From Cellulomonas fimi ATCC 484 (GTDB lineage Bacteria > Actinomycetota > Actinomycetes > Actinomycetales > Cellulomonadaceae): 64,000 nt of DNA. Where the stretch lies: contig NC_015514.1 in NCBI RefSeq assembly GCF_000212695.1, forward strand, positions 3,286,001 through 3,350,000, in the 5' to 3' direction. Under the pieces are notes generated by a model that saw only the letters and a list, made by a program, of their open reading frames with translations, searched no databases and was not told the DNA's origin. A program made the translations under genes and the position numbers. Of this stretch, positions 8,156 through 15,661 are shown one piece after another. Positions within the stretch are counted from its first letter, which is position 1. Each line of letters starts with the position of its first letter.

Positions 8156-9384
8156 GCGCCCCGTCCGGCGGCGAGCGCGCGGTCGAGGTCGACGAGCAGG
8201 TCGTCGACATCCTCGATGCCGACGGACAGCCGGACCAGGTCGTCGGGCACCTCGAGCGCGGTCCCGGCGACGGAGCCGTGCGTCATGCGGCCGGGGTGCT
8301 CGATCAGCGACTCGACGCCGCCGAGCGACTCGGCGAGCGTGAAGACGTGCGTCGCGGCGCACACGGCCAGGGCGGACGCCTCGCTGCCGGTGCGGAACGA
8401 CACCATGCCGCCGAACCCGCGCATCTGCCGGGCGGCGAGCTCGTGCCCCGGGTGCGACGGGAGCCCGGGGTAGATCACGGACGTCACGGCGTCGTGCGCG
8501 TCGAGGAACTCGGCGACGCGCTGCGCGTTGGCGACGTGCCGGTCCATCCGGACCGCGAGCGTGCGCAGGCCGCGCAGCGTGAGCCACGCGTCGAACGGGC
8601 CCGCGACGGCACCGGACGCGTTCTGGTGGAACCGCAGGGCGTCGGCGAGGTGGGTCGTGCCGGTGGGGCCCTCGAGGCCGACGGGCAGCTGTGCACCGTC
8701 CGCGACGACGAGCGCGCCGCCGACGACGTCCGAGTGCCCGCCGACGTACTTGGTCGTGGAGTGCACGACGACGTCCGCACCCAGCGCGAGCGGCTGCTGC
8801 AAGTAGGGCGTCGCGAACGTGTTGTCGACCGCGAGCAGCGCCCCGACGCCCCGGGCGAGGGCCGAGATCACGCCGATGTCGGCGACGTTGAGCAGCGGGT
8901 TCGTGGGCGTCTCGACCCAGACGAGCTTGGTCCGGCCCGGCTGGATCGCGGCCTCGACCGCGGACGGGTCGGTGAGGTCGACCGGCGTGTGCTCGATGCC
9001 CCAGGGGCCGAAGACGCGCGCGAACAGCCGGTAGGTGCCGCCGTACGCGTCGTCCGGGACGACGACGTGGTCACCCGGTCGCAGCGCCGCGCGCAGCAGC
9101 GTGTCCTCCGCCGCGAGCCCGGACGCGAACGCGAACCCGGCCGCGCCGAGCTCGACGTCCGCGAGCGCCGCCTCGAGCGCGGTGCGCGTGGGGTTGGCGG
9201 AGCGCGAGTACTCGTACCCGCCGCGCAGCCCGCCCACGCCGTCCTGCTTGTAGGTGGACACCTGGTAGATCGGGGGGACGACGGCGCCGGTCGACGGGTC
9301 GGGGTCCTGACCTGCGTGGATGGCGCGGGTGGCGAAGCCGGCGGTCGGCCGGTCGTCGTCGGCGGCGAGGTGTTCGGTGGTCAC
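8152..9384 (-). CDS. metB: cystathionine gamma-synthase / gamma-lyase
   Basis: A 410-residue Cys/Met metabolism PLP enzyme (fold type I). The PLP lysine is Lys212 in [12 protein letters not shown]. Upstream signatures are [15 protein letters not shown] (about 58-72), [12 protein letters not shown] and the PLP-phosphate region. VETPTNPLL and [12 protein letters not shown] are also present. Sequence alone does not separate synthase (O-acyl-homoserine plus cysteine to cystathionine) from gamma-lyase (cystathionine to cysteine, 2-oxobutanoate and ammonia). A cystathionine beta-synthase gene at 18672-20078 makes a reverse transsulfuration role plausible. It is the first gene of the coupled metB-permease-ilvA unit. 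Confidence 0.9.
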   Translation of the reverse strand: MTTEHLAADDDRPTAGFATRAIHAGQDPDPSTGAVVPPIYQVSTYKQDGVGGLRGGYEYSRSANPTRTALEAALADVELGAAGFAFASGLAAEDTLLRAALRPGDHVVVPDDAYGGTYRLFARVFGPWGIEHTPVDLTDPSAVEAAIQPGRTKLVWVETPTNPLLNVADIGVISALARGVGALLAVDNTFATPYLQQPLALGADVVVHSTTKYVGGHSDVVGGALVVADGAQLPVGLEGPTGTTHLADALRFHQNASGAVAGPFDAWLTLRGLRTLAVRMDRHVANAQRVAEFLDAHDAVTSVIYPGLPSHPGHELAARQMRGFGGMVSFRTGSEASALAVCAATHVFTLAESLGGVESLIEHPGRMTHGSVAGTALEVPDDLVRLSVGIEDVDDLLVDLDRALAAGRGA

Positions 9385-9522
9385 CGCCCCAGGCTAGGCC
9401 GTGGTGCGTCCACGGGCGCCACGGACGCGCGCCCGGACCGGGAACACGGGACGTCCGGGCACGGTTGTGCTGGCCGGGATGGACCAGGCGAACCGCCGGT
9501 CTCCCGGAGAGGAACCACGACC

Positions 9523-10191
9523 ATGAACTGGCTCTTCGGCTCTGCGCTCCGCTCGACGATGGTGGACCCCGGCCGCGCGCTCGCCGGCCGCGACGGCTAC
9601 GCCTACGACGTCCCGCAGACGCACACGGTCCTCGGCACGCCGCTCGCAGGCCCCTGGCCCGAGGGGACCCGCGTGCTGTACGTCGCGATGGGCTGCTTCT
9701 GGGGCGCCGAGCGCGCGTTCTGGCAGCTCCCTGGCGTCGTGACGACGGCCGTCGGCTACCAGGGCGGCTTCACGCCGTACCCGACCTACGAGGAGACGTG
9801 CACGGGCCTGACCGGCCACACCGAGGCCGTCCTCGTCGCGTACGACCCGTCGGTGCTGTCCGACGACGACGTGCTGCGCACCTTCTGGGAGTCGCACGAC
9901 CCCACGCAGGGCTACCGGCAGGGCAACGACGTCGGCACCCAGTACCGCTCCGCGGTCTACACGACGACGCCCGAGCAGGCCGAGGCGGCCGCGCGCACCC
10001 GCGCCGAGTACCAGCCGCGCCTGGCGCGCGCCGGTTTCGGCGACATCACCACGGAGATCCGCCCGGCCGACGAGGCGGGCACGTTCTTCTACGCCGAGGG
10101 CTACCACCAGCAGTACCTCGACAAGAACCCGAACGGCTACTGCGGGCTGGGCGGCACGGGCGTCTCCTGCCCGCGCCCGACCGGCGCCTGA
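9523..10191 (+). CDS. msrA: peptide-methionine (S)-S-oxide reductase MsrA
   Basis: A 222-residue MsrA that reduces the S epimer of methionine sulfoxide in proteins. The catalytic Cys58 lies in the GCFWG motif ([14 protein letters not shown]). The family core [20 protein letters not shown] and [19 protein letters not shown] follows. A late Cys pair in [13 protein letters not shown] can serve as resolving cysteines for thioredoxin recycling. About 45 residues precede the domain, typical for the long actinobacterial form. The ATG at 9523 follows GAGAGGAA. The frame is open far upstream, but that part is antisense to metB and not coding. Confidence 0.95.
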   Translation: MNWLFGSALRSTMVDPGRALAGRDGYAYDVPQTHTVLGTPLAGPWPEGTRVLYVAMGCFWGAERAFWQLPGVVTTAVGYQGGFTPYPTYEETCTGLTGHTEAVLVAYDPSVLSDDDVLRTFWESHDPTQGYRQGNDVGTQYRSAVYTTTPEQAEAAARTRAEYQPRLARAGFGDITTEIRPADEAGTFFYAEGYHQQYLDKNPNGYCGLGGTGVSCPRPTGA

Positions 10192-10206
10192 CCTCCGGGC
10201 ACCGAG

Positions 10207-10267
10207 GGCCACCGGCCGAGCGCCACGACGACCCACGGGACGTCGGGCGGCCGCTCGGCCGGTGGCC
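10207..10267. terminator. long perfect hairpin after msrA
   Basis: Perfect 16-bp inverted repeat, GGCCACCGGCCGAGCG (10207-10222) and its complement (10252-10267), with a 29-base loop, beginning 16 bases after the msrA stop. Likely a transcription terminator despite lacking a T tract. Confidence 0.7.
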
Positions 10268-10375
10268 GACCGAGCAGCGCTCCACGGACCCGGTCCGCGT
10301 CGAGCTCCGTCCCGGCAGTCTGACGGACGTCCGCGCGCCGGCACGCCGGTCTCGTCGGCGCCGTGAGGACGTCTC

Positions 10376-10422
10376 GGGTGGGCGGGCGGCCGGGGCGCCC
10401 CTCCCCTGCCGTCCGCCCACCC
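10376..10422. terminator. second hairpin between msrA and SelT/W/H-like gene
   Basis: Inverted repeat of 14 bp with one mismatch (10376-10389 against 10409-10422, built on GGGTGGGCGG). It lies between convergent msrA and the leftward thioredoxin-fold gene. Together with 10207-10267 it accounts for the structure in this 386-base gap; nothing else was recognised there. Confidence 0.55.
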
Positions 10423-10577
10423 TGCGGCGGTCCGCGGGCCCCCGTGACCGCTCGAACCGCCGCCTCCGGTGAAGGTCTGCGTCCGCGGCGAAAGTAGCCG
10501 TGCGCCTCGGCGCAGGTCCACGCCTGTCCACGGGGCGCCGGACCGTGGTCCAGGACGTCTGCGCAGGTGGGACGGGG

Positions 10578-10910
10578 TCAGCGGTGGTCCGAGTGGCCGA
10601 GCGGCTTGTCCGGCGCGACGAGGTCGCGGACGCTGCGCTTGAGCGCGGTGATCTCCGGGAAGCCGCCGCCGGTCGCGCGGTCCCAGACCGTCGTCGCGGT
10701 GCCGCCGTCGACGACCTCCACCGTGAAGACGCCGCCCGTCGCGGGGCGCAGCGCGACCTCCGCGACCTCGCGGTGGAACGTCGTGAGGAGCTCCTGCGCG
10801 TACCAGGCGGCCCGGAGCAGCCAGCGGCACTGGGTGCAGTAGGTGACGACGACGCGCGCGGTCGCGGGAGTCGCGGGCGCGGCGGGCGACGGGGGCGGGG
10901 TGTCGGTCAC
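10578..10910 (-). CDS. SelT/SelW/SelH (Rdx) family thioredoxin-fold protein
   Basis: A 110-residue protein with a Pro/Ala-rich N terminus followed by the Rdx domain: VVVTYCTQCRWLLRAAWYAQELL at about residues 20-42, containing a CxxC redox motif, then the beta strand GVFTVEVVDGG and the late GGFPEITALKRSVRDLVAP. In animals one Cys position is selenocysteine. Here both are cysteine (TGC). Role is presumed thiol-redox, partner unknown. The GTG at 10910 is taken as start, leaving about 60 bases to the divergent membrane-protein start. Confidence 0.85.
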   Translation of the reverse strand: MTDTPPPSPAAPATPATARVVVTYCTQCRWLLRAAWYAQELLTTFHREVAEVALRPATGGVFTVEVVDGGTATTVWDRATGGGFPEITALKRSVRDLVAPDKPLGHSDHR

Positions 10911-10972
10911 CGGACCAGCGTCGCACCGTGGCCCCGCTCGCGGGGCTCGGGTCCGCACCGCAGACTCGGGCC

Positions 10973-11833
10973 GTGGACGCCCCCGCCGCGCACGTCGCGC
11001 CCGCCCCCGCCCCGCCGCTGCACGCCACGGCCCGGGACGCCGCGCGCGTGCTCGCCGCGGCGCTCGTGTGCGGGTCGGCGGTCCTGCTGTTCGCGGTGCA
11101 CGTCCGGCCGCTGGGGTACGTGCCGCTGCTCGTCGGCGTCGTCCTGGGGCTCGCCGTCGACCGCGCCCTGGGCCGCGACCTCGCCGTCGTGGGGCTCGGG
11201 ATGGGGATCATCACGACGATCTCCCTGCGGGCCGACCTGTCCGACGCGGGCATCGCGAGGTTCGCGCTCGCGCTGTCCGCTGCGGTCCTGGTGCCGTACG
11301 CCGTGCACCGGTACGTGCTGGGGCAGGACGCCATCCGCTTCCCGGTGCGCACGGGACGACGCTGGACGCGGACGCAGGTGGTCTACCTGCTCGTCGTGGT
11401 GCTGCTGGCGTACCTGATCCTGCCCTGGTACTTCCTCGGCTCGGGCGCGTACCGCAACTGGCCCGTCGTCGACTCGGGGCAGGAGGTCGCGCGGCTGTTC
11501 GTCGGGGTCAACGCCGTGGGGATCTGGGACGAGCTGTTCTTCGTCTGCACGGTCCTCGCGCTGCTGCGCGTGCACTTCCCGTTCCCGCTCGCGAACGTCC
11601 TGCAGGCGACGGTGTTCGTGTCGTTCCTGTGGGAGCTCGGGTACCGCGAGTGGGGACCGCTGCTGACGGTCCCGTTCGCGCTGGTGCAGGGGTGGATCTT
11701 CCGGCGCACGGCGTCGCTGACGTACGTCGTGGCGGTGCACCTGCTGTTCGACCTGGTCGTGTTCATGGTGCTGGTCCACGCGCACGACCCGTCGCTGTTC
11801 GACGTGTTCGTCACGGCGCCGTCGTCGTGGTGA
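10973..11833 (+). CDS. CPBP-like intramembrane protease family membrane protein
   Basis: About 286 residues with eight or so hydrophobic segments. The C-terminal half carries the CPBP pattern in reduced form: WDELFFVCTVLALLR in one helix, then a downstream HLLFDLVVF motif, corresponding to the Glu/His positions of glutamic-type intramembrane proteases (CAAX-processing and bacteriocin-processing family). The canonical EExxxR is only partly present, so catalytic activity is uncertain. Start is ambiguous: GTG at 10973 leaves room for divergent promoters; GTG at 10928 would add 15 residues. The next gene starts 40 bases after the stop. Confidence 0.7.
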   Translation: MDAPAAHVAPAPAPPLHATARDAARVLAAALVCGSAVLLFAVHVRPLGYVPLLVGVVLGLAVDRALGRDLAVVGLGMGIITTISLRADLSDAGIARFALALSAAVLVPYAVHRYVLGQDAIRFPVRTGRRWTRTQVVYLLVVVLLAYLILPWYFLGSGAYRNWPVVDSGQEVARLFVGVNAVGIWDELFFVCTVLALLRVHFPFPLANVLQATVFVSFLWELGYREWGPLLTVPFALVQGWIFRRTASLTYVVAVHLLFDLVVFMVLVHAHDPSLFDVFVTAPSSW

Positions 11834-11872
11834 GCACGTAGGTTGGGCGGAACCCGACGAGAGGACCTGCCC

Positions 11873-13126
11873 GTGACGCTGACGACGTGGGCCGGCAACT
11901 ACGCGTACCGCGCGCCCCAGGTGGCGTCGCCCCGCACGGTCGACGAGCTCCAGGAGGTCGTCGCAGGTGCCCGGCACGTCCGGGCGCTGGGCACCCGGCA
12001 CTGCTTCAACGACCTGGCCGACGGCCCGGGCACGCTCGTGTCGCTGGAGGGGCTGGCGCCCGACGTCGTGCTCGACGAGGCCGCCCGCACGGTCACCGTC
12101 ACCGGTGGCACCCGCTACGGGACGCTCGCCCGGCACCTGCACGCGGCCGGCTGGGCCGTGCACAACCTCGCCTCGCTGCCGCACATCTCGGTGGCGGGCG
12201 CGGTCGCGACGGCGACGCACGGCTCGGGCGACGCGTCGCGCAACCTGTCGTCGGCGGTCGCGGCGCTGGACCTCGTCGGGCCGGGCGGCGAGCTGCGGCA
12301 CGTGGCGCGCGGCGACGCCGACTTCCCCGGCGCGGTCGTCGCCCTCGGGGCGCTCGGCGTCGCGGCGCGGGTCACGCTCGACGTCGAGCCGACCTTCCTC
12401 GTGGCGCAGGAGGTGCACGTCGACCTGCCCTGGTCGGCGGCGCTGGACCGGTTCGACGAGCTGACCGCGAGCGCGGACTCGGTGAGCCTCTTCACGGACT
12501 GGACGGGCGACGCCGTGCAGCAGGTGTGGCGCAAGACGCGCGTCGCCGACGGCGCCCACGCGCTGCGCGCCGACCTGCTCGGCGCGCGCCCGGCCGACGG
12601 GCCGCTCCACCCGCTGCCGGGCATCGACCCCGTGAGCTGCACGCAGCAGCTCGGCGTCCCGGGTCCGTGGCACGAGCGGCTGCCGCACTTCCGGCTCGAG
12701 TTCACGCCGAGCAACGGCGACGAGCTGCAGTCCGAGTACCTCGTGGCGCGCGCGCACGCGGTCGCGGCGCTGCAGGCGGTCCGGGACATGTCGGCGCAGG
12801 TCGCGCCGGTACTGCAGGTGAGCGAGGTGCGGACGGTCGCGGCGGACGACCTGTGGCTGTCGACCGCGTACGGCGACGCCCGGGTCGGTCTGCACTTCAC
12901 GTGGAAGCCGCTGCAGCCGCAGGTCGAGGCGGTGCTGCCGGCGCTGGAGGAGGCGCTGCGGCCGTTCGACGCGCGCCCCCACTGGGGGAAGCTCTTCGCC
13001 GACGTCGACCGGGACCTCGCGCGGCTGTACCCGCGGTGGGACGACTTCCGCGCCCTCGTGGCCCGGACCGACCCGGACGGGGTGTTCCGGAACGACTTCG
13101 TCGACCGGCACGTGCTGCGCGGCTGA
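11873..13126 (+). CDS. FAD-dependent alditol oxidase-like protein
   Basis: A 417-residue vanillyl-alcohol-oxidase-fold flavoprotein. The N-terminal FAD-binding domain contains VRALGTRHCFNDLAD (the histidine of this motif carries the covalent 8-alpha FAD link in alditol oxidases) and ISVAGAVATATHGSG. The C-terminal substrate domain has EVRTVAADDLWLSTAYG, LHFTWKPL and ARPHWGK. Length matches Streptomyces alditol oxidase (418 aa), which oxidises xylitol or sorbitol at C1 with oxygen. D-arabinono-1,4-lactone oxidase is the wider family name. The GTG at 11873 follows GAGAGGA. It stands as a single gene after the CPBP-like gene. Confidence 0.88.
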   Translation: MTLTTWAGNYAYRAPQVASPRTVDELQEVVAGARHVRALGTRHCFNDLADGPGTLVSLEGLAPDVVLDEAARTVTVTGGTRYGTLARHLHAAGWAVHNLASLPHISVAGAVATATHGSGDASRNLSSAVAALDLVGPGGELRHVARGDADFPGAVVALGALGVAARVTLDVEPTFLVAQEVHVDLPWSAALDRFDELTASADSVSLFTDWTGDAVQQVWRKTRVADGAHALRADLLGARPADGPLHPLPGIDPVSCTQQLGVPGPWHERLPHFRLEFTPSNGDELQSEYLVARAHAVAALQAVRDMSAQVAPVLQVSEVRTVAADDLWLSTAYGDARVGLHFTWKPLQPQVEAVLPALEEALRPFDARPHWGKLFADVDRDLARLYPRWDDFRALVARTDPDGVFRNDFVDRHVLRG

Positions 13127-13181
13127 CCGGCGCCCGCCCGCTCGCGGGGCAGGCGCCGGGTCGGCCGCGCCGCGTGCGGGG

Positions 13182-13592
13182 TCAGTCCTGCTTGGCGGCG
13201 CCCCAGCCGTGCCAGTGGTCGATCTCCACGAGCACGCTCACGCGCGCCCGGTCACGCACGGGGTACGGGTTGCCGCCGTAGTGCACCGACAGGCGGTCGA
13301 TGTCGACGAGGCCCTCGTCGTCGCGGATCTCCACGACGTGCCCCTGGACGCTCACGTGCGTGTACCAGTTGTCCGGCGCCAGGGCCGTGAGGGAGACCTG
13401 CGGGTTCGCGCGCAGGTGTGCGAGGCGCGCGCGGGACGCGTCGAGGTTGAGCAGGATGCGACCGTCGTCCTCGACGAGGTACCAGGTCGCGACGGTGACG
13501 GGGCGGCCGTCGGGGTGGATGGTGCCCATGACGGCGTGGTTGGGCTGCGCGAGGAGCGCGGCGACGTCGGCGGGCAGCGGCGGCTTCGGCAC
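13182..13592 (-). CDS. pyridoxamine 5'-phosphate oxidase-fold / F420-type flavin-binding protein
   Basis: A 136-residue split-barrel protein. It opens with VAALLAQPNHAVMGTIHPDGRPVTVATWYLVEDDG, the typical start of this family, followed by SRARLAHLRANPQVSLTAL and WYTHVSVQGHVVEI. Small actinobacterial proteins of this kind bind FMN or F420 and reduce or bind diverse substrates. The exact cofactor is not readable here. GTG at 13592 is preceded by GAGAGGA. It lies 55 bases from the convergent oxidase stop and 89 bases downstream of the FKBP gene. Confidence 0.85.
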   Translation of the reverse strand: MPKPPLPADVAALLAQPNHAVMGTIHPDGRPVTVATWYLVEDDGRILLNLDASRARLAHLRANPQVSLTALAPDNWYTHVSVQGHVVEIRDDEGLVDIDRLSVHYGGNPYPVRDRARVSVLVEIDHWHGWGAAKQD

Positions 13593-13681
13593 GTGGGGTC
13601 CTCTCGTGGGGATCGGGATGGTGCGGGCGCGGCGCGACCCCCGCCGGCCGGGTGCTCCGGTGACGGGGGTCGCGCGCGGGG

Positions 13682-14089
13682 TCAGTTGCGGGTGCCGACG
13701 ATGTCGACGACGAAGACGAGGGTGTCCCCGCCCTTGATGCCGGCCTGCGGCACGCCGCGGTCGCCGTAGCCGAGGTGCGACGGGATGGACAGCAGGACGC
13801 GCGAGCCGACCTGCTGGCCGACGAGGCCCTCGTCCCAGCCGGCGATGACCTGGCCGACGCCGATGCCGAACGAGATCGACGAGCCGCGGTCGTAGGAGTT
13901 GTCGAACACCCCGCCCTTCCACGACTGGCCCAGGTAGTGCACCTCGATGTCGTCGCCGGCCTCGACGAGCGGACCGTCGCCGCGCGAGAGCACGACCACC
14001 TCGAGCTCGGCGGGCGGCTGCGCGTCGGGGAAGGTCAGCGTGGGCTTCTCGCCGAACGATCCCGAGACCTCGGGCAGCGCTGCGGACAT
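13682..14089 (-). CDS. FKBP-type peptidyl-prolyl cis-trans isomerase
   Basis: A 135-residue single-domain FKBP that isomerises Xaa-Pro bonds. The core is complete: DDIEVHYLGQSWKGGVFDNSYDRG, then QVIAGWDEGLVGQQVGSRVLLSIPSHLGYGD and TLVFVVDIV at the end, containing the hydrophobic active-site residues (Tyr, Phe/Asp, Val-Ile, Trp, Tyr, Phe). There is no signal peptide, so it is cytoplasmic. ATG at 14089 follows AAGGAG. It is divergent from the hydrolase-tetR pair. Confidence 0.93.
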   Translation of the reverse strand: MSAALPEVSGSFGEKPTLTFPDAQPPAELEVVVLSRGDGPLVEAGDDIEVHYLGQSWKGGVFDNSYDRGSSISFGIGVGQVIAGWDEGLVGQQVGSRVLLSIPSHLGYGDRGVPQAGIKGGDTLVFVVDIVGTRN

Positions 14090-14164
14090 GACGAACTCCT
14101 TCGGTGGACGACAGTGCCGGTCCATCGTGCCGCACCGGTGGGGTGCACGCCGTCGGGAGGGGCC

Positions 14165-14200
14165 TTGCGGCGCGTTGGCTAATGGCATTAGCTTTGGTCC
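14165..14200 (+). promoter_or_regulatory. promoter with TetR-type operator, leaderless hydrolase transcript
   Basis: A perfect palindrome GCTAATGGCATTAGC (14178-14192) sits between a -35-like TTGCGG (14165-14170) and overlaps a -10-like TAGCTT (14189-14194), just 8 bases before the ATG at 14201. No ribosome-binding site is present, so transcription probably begins at or next to the start codon (leaderless mRNA). The TetR regulator encoded by the second gene is the obvious candidate to bind it. Confidence 0.65.
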
Positions 14201-15061
14201 ATGACCACGACGCAGCACCTCCAGCGCCCCTTCGGCCGGCTCGGGTACGCGGTCGACGGCCCGGCCGACGGGCCCCTCGTCCTCCTCGTCCCCGGCATGG
14301 GCGACCTGCGCCGCACCTGGGACGCGGTCGCACGCGACCTCGTCGCCCACGGCTGCCGCGTCGCCGCCCTCGACCTGCGCGGCCACGGCGAGAGCGACCC
14401 GGACCGCGACCCCGCCGGGCACGGCGTCGCCCCCGTCGCGGAGGACGTGCTGGCCCTCGCACGCCACCTCGGCGCCACGCCGGACCACCCCGTGGTGCTC
14501 GTCGGCAGCTCGGTCGGCGCGGGCGGCGTCGTGCGCGCCGCAGCCGACGCACCGGACCTCGTCGCCGGCGTCGTCGCGCTCGCCTACGCCGCCAACGACG
14601 GCGCACCGACGCGCACGGTGCGCCTGCAGGTCCGCACGCTGCTCAGCCGCCCCTGGGGGCCGCGCGCGTGGGCGTGGTTCTACCGCAGCCTCGTCAAGGC
14701 ACCCGTCGACGTCGCGGCACACACCGCCGCCCTGCGCGCCGACCTCGCGCGCCCCGGGCACCTCGCGCAGCTGCGCACCCTCGCGCTGCGGCTCGTCGAG
14801 GGCCGCGAGGACACGCGCCTGGCCGCCGTGCGGGCACCCGTCGTCGCGATCCTCGGCGACGCCGACCCCGAGTCGAAGCACCCTGCCGCGGAGCTCGACC
14901 GCATGGTCGCGACCGCGCCCGACGTCACGCCCGTCCTGCTCCCCGGAGTCGGCCACTACCCGCAGCACGAGGCGACGGCCGTCGTCGTCGAGCGCATCGC
15001 CGCCCTGGTCGACCGCGTGCTGCCCGCCGCGTCCGCCCGCCCGGCCGGCCCCCGTGCCTAG
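14201..15061 (+). CDS. alpha/beta hydrolase
   Basis: A 286-residue alpha/beta-fold hydrolase. The oxyanion region is LVPGMGDLRRTW, the nucleophile elbow is VLVGSSVGAGG (Ser in G-S-S-V-G, near residue 103), and the acid is in AILGDADPESK, with catalytic His in GVGHYPQHE near the C terminus. Substrate is unknown. Its close relatives include esterases and peroxidase-like hydrolases. The ATG at 14201 lacks a Shine-Dalgarno sequence (see promoter). Its last 8 bases overlap the tetR gene, so enzyme and repressor form one autoregulated unit. Confidence 0.85.
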   Translation: MTTTQHLQRPFGRLGYAVDGPADGPLVLLVPGMGDLRRTWDAVARDLVAHGCRVAALDLRGHGESDPDRDPAGHGVAPVAEDVLALARHLGATPDHPVVLVGSSVGAGGVVRAAADAPDLVAGVVALAYAANDGAPTRTVRLQVRTLLSRPWGPRAWAWFYRSLVKAPVDVAAHTAALRADLARPGHLAQLRTLALRLVEGREDTRLAAVRAPVVAILGDADPESKHPAAELDRMVATAPDVTPVLLPGVGHYPQHEATAVVVERIAALVDRVLPAASARPAGPRA

Positions 15062-15647
15062 GGCCGGGCTCGACCGGTCCGCGGTCGTGACGGTCGCCCT
15101 GGCGTGCGTCGACGACACGGGCCCGACCGGGTTCGCCGACCTGACCCTCGCCGCCGTGGCGGCCCGCGCCGGCGTCGCCGTCCCCAGCCTCTACAAGCAC
15201 GTCGAGGGCCTGCCCGGCCTGCGGCGCGAGGTCGCGCTCGCGTGCGTCGAGGAGTTCACCGCGGTCCTCGTCGCCGCGACGGACGCGGCACCCACCGGGC
15301 ACACCGGTGCGCGCCTGCGTGCGGCCGTCGTCGCGACGCGCGCATGGGCGCGGCGGCACCCGGGCCGCTACGCCGCGGTGCAGGGCGGCTGGCCGCAGGA
15401 CGACCAGGCCGTCGCGGTGCAGGCCGCGGCCGCCCGGGCCGTCGAGGTCCTCGCCGCGGCGGTCGCCGACCTCGGGGTCCCGCCGCACCGGCACGTCGAC
15501 GCCGTCCGCGCCGTCCGCGCGGCGCTCCACGGGTTCGTGGTCCTCGAGCTCGACGGCGGCTTCGGCATGCCCGACGACGTCGACACGAGCTTCACGTTCC
15601 TCGTCGACGGCCTGGTCGCGGGCCTGACCCGCACGGCGACGCCGTAA
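15054..15647 (+). CDS. TetR family transcriptional regulator with WHG-type C-terminal domain
   Basis: A 197-residue TetR-like regulator. The DNA-binding domain at about residues 8-55 contains the helix-turn-helix LAAVAARAGVAVPSLYKHVEG. The C-terminal ligand/dimer domain has ARRHPGRYAAVQGGWP and ALHGFVVLELDGGFG, typical of the TetR_C_33/WHG group. GTG start at 15054 overlaps the hydrolase stop. The likely target is the palindrome at 14178-14192. It ends 14 bases before the convergent fadD stop. It might also act on the fadD/trhA operators, although those sequences differ from the palindrome. Confidence 0.88.
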   Translation: MPRAGLDRSAVVTVALACVDDTGPTGFADLTLAAVAARAGVAVPSLYKHVEGLPGLRREVALACVEEFTAVLVAATDAAPTGHTGARLRAAVVATRAWARRHPGRYAAVQGGWPQDDQAVAVQAAAARAVEVLAAAVADLGVPPHRHVDAVRAVRAALHGFVVLELDGGFGMPDDVDTSFTFLVDGLVAGLTRTATP

Positions 15648-15661
15648 CGGAGGCCGGTCGC

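Noticed and set aside
7028..8473. 481-codon Asp/Arg-rich frame on the plus strand
   Set aside because: Complement of the AI-2E permease gene; composition is a codon-shadow artefact.
8143..9522. Open frame upstream of msrA giving a 682-residue protein
   Set aside because: It is the complement of metB; MsrA homology starts at 9523 with its own ribosome site.
11840..11851. Half-site resembling the trhA/fadD operator (CACGTAGGTT)
   Set aside because: Only one half-site, without the second palindrome or spacing.
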